From: an uncultured Collinsella sp.
GTDB taxonomy: Bacteria; Actinomycetota; Coriobacteriia; Coriobacteriales; Coriobacteriaceae
NCBI GenBank assembly: GCA_900545875.1
Contig: URAQ01000114.1
Coordinates: 1 to 5,952 of the forward strand
Reading direction: 5' to 3'
Length of the DNA stretch: 5,952 bases
Position numbers and translations under genes: made by a program. The notes under the pieces are model-generated. The model was given only the letters and a program-made list of their open reading frames with translations, ran no database searches and was not told the DNA's origin. Shown piece by piece: positions 1 through 4,623 of the stretch (position 1 is the stretch's first letter; each line of letters begins with the position of its first letter).

Positions 1-568
1 CCGCCATAAGCAAAGCTACTTTTTTGTTCTCGCTCACAAAATGTTGGTAGGTGGTAACGAGCTCGGTCATTTGAGCAAACGATGCATCAACTTCGTCAAC
101 GGCGATAAGCACCCCGGTGCCAGTCGCTTCAAGCTGAGCAAACAGAGCGTTCATCTTAGTACGCCAGTTGGCGCCCTCAAATTCAATATCAACGTTTTCC
201 CAGCTCATACTACCTATGGGGGCAATCCCAACACTGTTCACACGCCTAGAAGCGGGCTTTTCGATCAGATGGGCAGCCGATTCGTTGAGGCGCTGCAGAA
301 TGTCTTCGAGCATCCCGTCCGAAGCCGTCACATTCGCCGTAATCCAGCCTTCTTGCTGGGCGCGGTATGACAGATATGCCAAAAGGGCCGTTTTGCCCGT
401 CCCGCGCGCTCCGTAGAAAATCGAGCATAGGTTGGGGTCGGAATCGGCGCTTTCAAACGCCAGCACCATATCATCAATGATTTGCTCACGGCCGGCCATG
501 TATGCCGGTACACGTCCGAACATCGGCGTGAACGGATTTGCTTGCCTGTACGCTGTCGCCGCCGCCAT
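1..568 (-). CDS. AAA-type P-loop ATP-binding protein, N-terminal part (3' end outside window)
   Basis: The minus-strand frame is open from an ATG at 568 to the window edge, giving 189 residues with no stop. Seen: a Walker A motif GARGTGKT at residues 53-60, preceded by a 'GRE' segment (27-29) typical of the AAA_16/Orc1-Cdc6-like ATPase group, and a Walker B motif VLIAVDEVD at 153-161, with Asp158-Glu159 expected to bind Mg and activate water. No signal peptide or membrane segment is visible, so it is probably cytosolic. I chose ATG568 because AAGGGAGG lies just upstream of it. An in-frame ATG at 598 would add MELREFKGGF but has only a weak GGGG upstream. The C-terminal half, which would show any effector or DNA-binding domain, is missing. 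The nucleotide-binding fold is secure; the biological role is unknown. Families of this type occur both as stand-alone regulators and as parts of mobile or defence loci, but nothing here decides between them. Confidence 0.85.
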   Translation of the reverse strand, partial: MAAATAYRQANPFTPMFGRVPAYMAGREQIIDDMVLAFESADSDPNLCSIFYGARGTGKTALLAYLSYRAQQEGWITANVTASDGMLEDILQRLNESAAHLIEKPASRRVNSVGIAPIGSMSWENVDIEFEGANWRTKMNALFAQLEATGTGVLIAVDEVDASFAQMTELVTTYQHFVSENKKVALLMA

Positions 569-572
569 AAAG

Positions 573-580
573 CCTCCCTT
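573..580 (-). promoter_or_regulatory. Ribosome binding site deciding the ATPase start
   Basis: Read on the minus strand, AAGGGAGG is followed by CTTT and then ATG568. This is a much better Shine-Dalgarno sequence than anything before the upstream in-frame ATG598. The spacing is slightly short at 4 nt from the last G, but acceptable. A CATAAT hexamer (minus strand, 602-597) could be a -10 element placing the RNA start near 590, which would also exclude ATG598. No good -35 is visible. Confidence 0.6.
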
Positions 581-613
581 GAACTCACGTAATTCCATTA
601 TGCCCCACAGCTC

Positions 614-684
614 TTGATTTCTTTGAGCATCTTTGAGTTTTTTGAGCACCTTTGAGTTTCTTGAGCATTCTTGAGTTCTTTGAA
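614..684. repeat. Tandem array of a 19-bp unit built from TTGAG half-units
   Basis: Three consecutive 19-bp copies are visible on the plus strand: TTGAGCATCTTTGAGTTTT (623-641), TTGAGCACCTTTGAGTTTC (642-660) and TTGAGCATTCTTGAGTTCT (661-679). They are flanked by degenerate half-units TTGAT (614-618) and TTGAA (680-684). Each unit holds two TTGAG pentamers, so the pentamer recurs at steps of exactly 9, 10, 9, 10, 9, 10 and 9 bp. The array lies upstream of the ATPase gene and just beyond the terminator of the flavoprotein gene. Nineteen is not a multiple of three and the reading frame shifts in each copy, so it is not a repeat selected as protein code. Its function is unknown; it could be regulatory or slippage-derived. 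Confidence 0.85.
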
Positions 685-685
685 C

Positions 686-725
686 AAAAACCACCACAAA
701 GGTGCCTGTCCCCTTTGTGGTGGTT
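686..725 (-). terminator. Rho-independent terminator of the flavoprotein gene
   Basis: There is a perfect 14-bp inverted repeat, CCTTTGTGGTGGTT (712-725) against AACCACCACAAAGG (689-702), with a 9-nt loop (703-711). Read on the minus strand the stem ends in GGTGG and runs into TTTTTGTT, the U-tract expected of an intrinsic terminator. It begins 32 nt after the flavoprotein stop codon. On the plus strand the stem is not followed by T residues, so it should act mainly in the minus direction. The stem-loop contains the core GGTGCCTGTCCCC, which resembles a dispersed intergenic palindrome (see findings). Confidence 0.85.
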
Positions 726-757
726 GCGATGGTTGAGCGTCAAAAGTGAATGTGTCG

Positions 758-1918
758 CTACTTGGACAGCTCGTCGGCGAGAACCTCGATCTGAGCGCGC
801 GAGGCGTCGTTGAGCGAGCCCAGCACGGTCACCTTGTTCTGCGCCAGGGTGATGTCCTTCATGCCCTCGAGCTCCTTGGTCATAACCTTGGCAGCGGTGG
901 GCGCCCAGGAGCCGGCCTCAACGAGCGCCACCGTACGGTTCTGATAGGCGTGCTCGGCAAGCGTGTGGATAAAGGTGCTCATGAACGGGAAGATCTCGCC
1001 CTGATAGGTGATGGAGGCGAGCACCAGACGGTCATAGCGGAACGCATCCTCAACGGCCTCGGCCATGTCGTCGCGAGCCAGGTCAAAGACGGAAACCTTC
1101 TGGCCGCGGGCCTCGAGCGCAGATGCAAGCTCCTCAACGGCGGCCTTCAGATGGCCGTACACGCTCGCATAGGCAATCGTGATGCCCTCGTCCTCGGGCT
1201 GATAGCTCGACCAGGTGTTGTAGGTGTCGAGGTAATAGCCCAGATTCTCGGTAAGAACAGGACCATGGAGCGGACAGATGATCTGGATATCCAGATCGGC
1301 GGCCTTCTTGAGCACGGTCTGCACGAATTTGCCGAACTTACCGACGATGCCAAAGTAGTAGCGGCGAGCCTCGCAAGCCCAGCCCTCGGGATCCTCGATG
1401 TCGTTGGCGCCAAACTTGCCAAAGCCGTCGGCACTAAAGAGCACCTTGTCGGTAGACTCGTAGGAGAAGATCACCTCGGGCCAGTGAACGTTGGGGGCGC
1501 CGACAAACGTTAGGCTGTGACCGCCCAGATCGAGCACGTCGCCCTCTTTGACGACCAACTTGCGCTCGGGGTAGTCGGTGCCAAAGTAGTTGACCATCAT
1601 GCGGAAGGCGCCCATGCTGGCCACAATCTGTGCCTGGGGATAGCGCTCCATAAAGGCGGCGATACCGGCGGAGTGATCGGGCTCCATGTGATGGACGATC
1701 AGGTAGTCGGGCGTACGGCCGTCGAGCGCGGCCTCAAGGTTGCCGAGCCATTCGTCGACAAAGCCAGCGTCGACCGAATCGGCGACAGCGATTTTATCGC
1801 CCAAGATAACATAGCTGTTGTATGCCATGCCGTTCTCGGACACGTCGTACTGGCCCTCGAACAGGTCAATGTCGTGATCGTCGACACCGATGTAGCGGAT
1901 ATCCTTGGTGATCTCCAT
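758..1918 (-). CDS. fprA: A-type flavodiiron protein (FprA-like O2/NO reductase)
   Basis: This 386-residue protein has the two-domain layout of flavodiiron proteins. The N-terminal metallo-beta-lactamase-like domain (about 1-245) keeps every diiron ligand expected from Desulfovibrio gigas rubredoxin:oxygen oxidoreductase: His77, Glu79, Asp81 and His82 in HHMEPDH, His145 in NVHWPE, Asp164 in FSADGFG, and His218 in PLHGP. The C-terminal flavodoxin-like domain (about 246-386) starts with ITIAYASVYGH, the FMN phosphate loop, and continues through SITYQGEIFPFM and VEAGSW to the stop. No rubredoxin or flavin-reductase domain is fused, and the length fits the minimal class A form. Members reduce O2 to water and/or NO to N2O in the cytosol of anaerobes, using electrons from rubredoxin or another partner; which substrate dominates cannot be read from sequence. 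ATG1918 is chosen because AGGAGG precedes it by 9 nt; an in-frame ATG at 1960 lies within the putative promoter. A terminator follows the gene, and lacI lies 129 bp upstream on the same strand. Confidence 0.93.
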   Translation of the reverse strand: MEITKDIRYIGVDDHDIDLFEGQYDVSENGMAYNSYVILGDKIAVADSVDAGFVDEWLGNLEAALDGRTPDYLIVHHMEPDHSAGIAAFMERYPQAQIVASMGAFRMMVNYFGTDYPERKLVVKEGDVLDLGGHSLTFVGAPNVHWPEVIFSYESTDKVLFSADGFGKFGANDIEDPEGWACEARRYYFGIVGKFGKFVQTVLKKAADLDIQIICPLHGPVLTENLGYYLDTYNTWSSYQPEDEGITIAYASVYGHLKAAVEELASALEARGQKVSVFDLARDDMAEAVEDAFRYDRLVLASITYQGEIFPFMSTFIHTLAEHAYQNRTVALVEAGSWAPTAAKVMTKELEGMKDITLAQNKVTVLGSLNDASRAQIEVLADELSK

Positions 1919-1927
1919 CAGGCAAAG

Positions 1928-1933
1928 CCTCCT
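1928..1933 (-). promoter_or_regulatory. Ribosome binding site of the flavoprotein gene
   Basis: A perfect AGGAGG on the minus strand, 9 nt before ATG1918, fixes the translational start and rules out the in-frame ATG at 1960. Confidence 0.85.
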
Positions 1934-1934
1934 A

Positions 1935-1958
1935 GATAGACAAAAGAACCCGTCTATC
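1935..1958. promoter_or_regulatory. Inverted repeat over the flavoprotein promoter; candidate operator
   Basis: GATAGAC (1935-1941) and GTCTATC (1952-1958) form a perfect 7-bp inverted repeat with a 10-bp spacer. It overlaps the downstream part of the putative -10 element and the predicted RNA start, and ends just before the ribosome binding site. This is a good position for a repressor site, or for a small 5' leader hairpin. The cognate regulator is unknown; the repeat does not resemble the TGTTAACGTACTCA sites of the gal region. Confidence 0.4.
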
Positions 1959-1964
1959 ATAACA
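1956..1964 (-). promoter_or_regulatory. Putative extended -10 promoter of the flavoprotein gene
   Basis: On the minus strand TGTTATGAT reads as an extended -10 (TG, one base, TATGAT; 5 of 6 matches to TATAAT). The RNA start would be near 1949, leaving a leader of about 30 nt. No good -35 is seen at the right distance, which is tolerated by extended -10 promoters. This would make the gene independently transcribed rather than only read through from lacI. Confidence 0.45.
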
Positions 1965-2047
1965 CTCGGCAGTATCCCAACTGTTATCTGCCAGCATCCA
2001 TACCGATTGTTATTGAAATACGATAAATCGCCGTTTACCTGCGCAAA

Positions 2048-3079
2048 CTATGAGCGCGGTATCGCCGTGCTATGTCGAATAATGAGCTGGCCGGGAATAC
2101 GAATGGCAACGGTTTTGCCCGCCGTACCCGCCTCGGGAACCGCATGCTCAAACACCTCGCGCCCACGTTGATGCAAGTCGAATCGAACGGTCGTAAGCTC
2201 GTTGTGTGCCACAAAATCATCGAGCGAATCATCGACGCCCACCACACTTACGTCCTCGGGCACGCGCAGACCGCTATCGCGCAGCGCGGCAATCGCGCCA
2301 TTTGCCATCTGGTCGTTTGCCGCGTAAATCGCCGTCATGGTGCGATCATGCTCGGCCAGGTACCTGCCGGCCTCGTAACCGCTGTTGGCAGACCAGTCGC
2401 CCTCGAGCGGCTCTACCGGCTCGATGTGTTTACGCTCGAGCGCATCCTGCCAACCGGCGCGACGAAATTGCTCGTCGACCGAGAACGACGGGCCGCCAAT
2501 ATAGCGAATTTGCTCGTGCCCCAGCTCAAACAGGTGATCCACAAGCAAGAGCGAGCAGCCGTAATGGTCGGAATCGACCGTGGTCACCCGCGGATGCGCA
2601 TACATGGTAACGATGACCGTGCCAATGCCCGGCAGTGGATCAAACGTCTCAAAATCGGGCGCCATGCGACTCATGCCGATGATGATGCCGTCCACGGGCA
2701 GCGCGGCCATACGACGCGTGGCCTCGGCAAGCGAAAACTCCTCGGTCTTGGACATCTCGACCAGCGTGATGGCGCAATTATGCTCGCGAGCAGCGCTGGC
2801 GATGCCGTCGATCATTGAGAGGTTGCCAAACTTGGTGACATCGTTGATGCATAGGCCGACCGAATGGTAACGGCCGTCGCGCAGCGAGCGACCGGCATAA
2901 CTCGGACGAAAGCCGAGCTCTTGCATAGCGGCCTGCACGCGCTGGCGCGTCTGCTCGTTAACGTTGGGCAAGCCGTTGGCGACGCGCGAAACCGTCTGCT
3001 GCGAAACGCCGGCAGCACGGGCGACGTCGGCCATGGAGACCGGACGCGTACCTGCATCGTTGGACGGGCGCCTTGCCAC
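2048..3079 (-). CDS. LacI/GalR-family transcriptional regulator, probable gal repressor
   Basis: The 343 residues match the usual length of the family. The N-terminal helix-turn-helix is clear: SMADVARAAGVSQQTVSRV at 15-33, followed by ANG (34-36). The hinge region FRPSYAGRSL (57-66) keeps the Leu that inserts into the operator's central CG step. The periplasmic-binding-protein-like effector domain spans about 72-340, with LVDHLFELGH (179-188), IRYIGGP (191-197), IYAANDQMANGAIAAL (251-266) and VPEDVSVVGVDD (273-284) at the usual places. The start is GTG at 3079, with GAAGGTGA a few bases upstream. It is divergent from galK-galT, and LacI-type operator copies lie between them, so it most likely represses galK-galT and itself, with a galactose-related sugar or sugar phosphate as inducer. 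The effector is inferred only from context. It could also act on unlinked genes. The name galR is not asserted. Confidence 0.93.
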   Translation of the reverse strand: MARRPSNDAGTRPVSMADVARAAGVSQQTVSRVANGLPNVNEQTRQRVQAAMQELGFRPSYAGRSLRDGRYHSVGLCINDVTKFGNLSMIDGIASAAREHNCAITLVEMSKTEEFSLAEATRRMAALPVDGIIIGMSRMAPDFETFDPLPGIGTVIVTMYAHPRVTTVDSDHYGCSLLLVDHLFELGHEQIRYIGGPSFSVDEQFRRAGWQDALERKHIEPVEPLEGDWSANSGYEAGRYLAEHDRTMTAIYAANDQMANGAIAALRDSGLRVPEDVSVVGVDDSLDDFVAHNELTTVRFDLHQRGREVFEHAVPEAGTAGKTVAIRIPGQLIIRHSTAIPRS

Positions 3080-3172
3080 AGGATCACCTTCACCCTTGCG
3101 AGATCTGAATAGCGTGCATGCCGGCCCGGGCAGAAATACATCCCGCGCCGAGGCCCGCTATCGTCGGACGCA

Positions 3173-3186
3173 TGTTAACGTACTCT
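3173..3186 (+). promoter_or_regulatory. LacI-type operator copy 1 (lacI-proximal)
   Basis: TGTTAACGTACTCT matches 13 of 14 positions of copies 2 and 3. It fits the family framework TGnnnnCGnnnnCA except for the final T. It lies just downstream of the putative lacI -10, about +21 to +34 of that transcript, so it could mediate autoregulation. Confidence 0.7.
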
Positions 3187-3212
3187 ACTTTTTCTATCTG
3201 CATCTCTTCTGC

Positions 3213-3242
3213 TTTATAAGTCCATACAGCAGTACCGTTCAC
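3213..3242 (-). promoter_or_regulatory. Putative lacI promoter
   Basis: On the minus strand TATAAA (3218-3213, 5 of 6 matches to the -10 consensus) follows GTGAAC (3242-3237, 3 of 6 matches to the -35 consensus) after an 18-bp spacer. The RNA would start near 3206, giving a leader of about 127 nt before the GTG start. The -10 is good and the -35 poor, so this is tentative. Confidence 0.35.
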
Positions 3243-3291
3243 GGCTGTTTTTCTACCGATTACCAGATTCTCAAAAAGTGACAAACGTTGT

Positions 3292-3309
3292 GTTATGAGT
3301 ACGTTAACA
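3292..3309 (-). promoter_or_regulatory. LacI-type operator copy 2 (over the gal -35)
   Basis: The minus strand reads TGTTAACGTACTCATAAC, identical over 18 bp to copy 3 but in the opposite orientation. The 14-bp core TGTTAACGTACTCA (3309-3296) has the TG...CG...CA framework of LacI-family operators with a central ACGT. It overlaps the putative gal -35 hexamer, a position suited to blocking RNA polymerase. Confidence 0.75.
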
Positions 3310-3332
3310 TAGCCCGTAACGTGCGATATCGT
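3304..3332 (+). promoter_or_regulatory. Putative galK-galT promoter
   Basis: TTAACA (3304-3309, 5 of 6 matches to TTGACA) and TATCGT (3327-3332, 4 of 6 matches to TATAAT) are separated by 17 bp. The RNA start would be near 3339, leaving a leader of about 79 nt before galK. The choice is supported by operator copy 2 covering the -35 and copy 3 lying at about +22. The -10 is weak, so an alternative start nearby is possible. Confidence 0.4.
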
Positions 3333-3359
3333 GAACACTTGGTTCATGCCGCTTCAAGT

Positions 3360-3377
3360 TGTTAACGTACTCATAAC
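3360..3377 (+). promoter_or_regulatory. LacI-type operator copy 3 (gal leader)
   Basis: TGTTAACGTACTCATAAC is an exact 18-bp match to the reverse complement of copy 2. The centres of copies 2 and 3 are 64 bp apart, and those of copies 1 and 2 are 123 bp apart. It sits 41 bp before the galK start codon, downstream of the putative promoter, where a bound repressor could act as a roadblock or anchor a DNA loop. Confidence 0.75.
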
Positions 3378-3417
3378 GACGCAAAACTCACCCGTGCGCG
3401 CCAAGGAAAGGACTCCC

Positions 3418-4623
3418 ATGACCACTCCCGACGAAAAGGCACTCGCCACGCTCACCAAGCTATTTGAGGAGGAGTTTGGCCCCATCGGCGACCGCCAGGT
3501 GCTCTACGTGCACGCGCCCGGCCGTTCCGAGATCAGCGGCAACCACACCGACCACGAGGGTGGCCACGTTATCGCCGGTTCGCTCGATGTCGCCGTCGAC
3601 GGCATCGCCGTGGCAACCGATTCCAACAAGGTTCGCGTAGCCGACGAGGGCTATCCCACGTTTGAAATCGCGCTCGACACGCTAGACGTTCAGGAGTCCG
3701 AGAAGGGCACGTCCGCAAGCCTCGTCCGCGGTATGGCCCACGAGATTGCAGCGCTTGGTGTTGAGCCCAAGGGCTTCGACTTCGCCTTTACCTGCTCCGT
3801 CCCTTCGGGCGGCGGCCTTTCCAGCTCTGCCGCCGTCGAGGCCGCGTACGGTCGTGCCATGGAGACGCTCTGGGGCGCGCCCGCCATTGAGCCCGTCACG
3901 CTCGCTCAGATGAGCCAGCGCACCGAGAACAACTACTACGGCAAGCCCTGCGGTCTGATGGACCAGGCCGCTGTGTGCCTGGGCGGCCTTGCCTACATGG
4001 ACTTTGAGGACCAGGCTCAGCCTAAAACCCAGAAGCTCGAACTCAACTTTGAGGATCACGGCTATGCGCTCGTGCTCGTTAAGGTCGGCGCCGACCACGT
4101 GGCCGCCACCGATGACTACGCCGCCGTTCCGCGCGAAATGCAAGACGTCGCCGCCGAGTTTGGCAAGGCACGCCTGTGCGAGGTAAACGTTGCCGATTTT
4201 GACGCCAAGCTCCCCGAGCTGCGCGCCAAGCTGGGCGACCGCGCCTGCCTGCGTGCCGTTCACTACTGGTACGAGAACGGCCTGGTCGATAAGCGCTGGG
4301 CGGCCCTGAACGCCGGCGACATTGACCAGTTCCTGGTCCTGACGCGCGAGTCCGGCGCCAGCTCTGCCATGTACCTGCAGAATGTCGTCGCCAAACTGGG
4401 TGCCGAGCAGCCTTCCATGTACGCGCTTGCTCTTGCCGAGCATGTGCTCGACGGCCGTGGCGCCGTTCGTATTCACGGCGGCGGCTTTGGCGGTACCATC
4501 CAGGCCTTCGTGCCGCTCGATCTGGTCGACACCTTCATCACCAAGATGAACAGCTGGCTGGGCGAGGGCTCTGCCCGTCACTACGCCATCTCTGACAAGG
4601 GGGCTTACGCGGCATGGCTGTAA
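3418..4623 (+). CDS. galK: Galactokinase (GHMP kinase), clostridial-type variant
   Basis: The 401-residue cytosolic enzyme phosphorylates galactose at C1 with ATP, the first committed Leloir step. GHMP motifs are in order: the sugar-binding motif APGRSEISGNHTDHEGG (33-49); the ATP-binding motif VPSGGGLSSSAAVE (128-141); CGLMDQ (178-183), whose Asp182 is the catalytic base; and the C-terminal IHGGGFGGT (352-360). Arg36, His43 and Asp45 match conserved galactokinase residues. The Glu normally preceding the His (GEHTD in most enzymes) is Asn42 here; I recall the same GNHTDH form in clostridial galactokinases, so this looks like a known subtype rather than a damaged gene. ATG3418 is preceded by AAGGAAAGGA; a longer frame from 3331 would translate operator copy 3 and is rejected. 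It is followed directly by galT with overlapping ends, and expression is probably controlled by the divergent LacI-type regulator. Related GHMP kinases with other sugar specificity are a lesser possibility. Confidence 0.93.
   Translation: MTTPDEKALATLTKLFEEEFGPIGDRQVLYVHAPGRSEISGNHTDHEGGHVIAGSLDVAVDGIAVATDSNKVRVADEGYPTFEIALDTLDVQESEKGTSASLVRGMAHEIAALGVEPKGFDFAFTCSVPSGGGLSSSAAVEAAYGRAMETLWGAPAIEPVTLAQMSQRTENNYYGKPCGLMDQAAVCLGGLAYMDFEDQAQPKTQKLELNFEDHGYALVLVKVGADHVAATDDYAAVPREMQDVAAEFGKARLCEVNVADFDAKLPELRAKLGDRACLRAVHYWYENGLVDKRWAALNAGDIDQFLVLTRESGASSAMYLQNVVAKLGAEQPSMYALALAEHVLDGRGAVRIHGGGFGGTIQAFVPLDLVDTFITKMNSWLGEGSARHYAISDKGAYAAWL

Larger units (their letters stand above)
3080..3417. other. 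Divergent lacI / galK control region (338 bp)
   Basis: There is no convincing gene in this stretch, which is visibly more AT-rich between about 3170 and 3310 than the flanking genes. It carries the two divergent putative promoters and three copies of one operator-like sequence. Open frames that cross it (minus 3347-3090 and the N-terminal extension of galK from 3331) run straight through the operators, have no good ribosome binding site and no recognisable protein motif. Confidence 0.75.

Noticed and set aside
598..742. Open frame continuing upstream of the ATPase start through the repeat array, reading as a Lys/Gln-rich helix
   Set aside because: The openness follows from the repeat's base composition. 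The 19-bp unit shifts frame in each copy, and the frame crosses the terminator stem. The best ribosome binding site is at 573-580.
746..1513. Long plus-strand open frames opposite the flavoprotein, lacI and galK genes
   Set aside because: They are antisense shadows produced by GC-rich codon use. The opposite strand encodes proteins with complete family motifs.
2957..2964. GTTAACGT inside lacI as a possible fourth operator
   Set aside because: Only the left part of the operator matches. It lies in codons for the conserved region after the helix-turn-helix, so the match is explained by coding sequence.
3280..3293. AACGTT-centred sequence next to operator copy 2 as an extra LacI site
   Set aside because: It has a CG centre but lacks the outer TG and CA, and symmetry stops after three base pairs on each side.
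3324..3331. CGATATCG palindrome between operator copies 2 and 3
   Set aside because: An 8-bp palindrome of this kind is common by chance. It overlaps the putative -10 and has no second copy in the region.
3090..3347. Minus-strand 85-codon open frame upstream of lacI
   Set aside because: It crosses two of the operator copies and the putative lacI promoter, has no recognisable motif, and its start is not preceded by a clear ribosome binding site. It is best read as chance open frame in a control region.
3331..3417. Upstream in-frame ATG giving a 29-residue N-terminal extension of galK
   Set aside because: The extension would be encoded by operator copy 3 and the leader. The good Shine-Dalgarno sequence is before ATG3418, and the protein from there already begins at the expected distance from the galactokinase signature.
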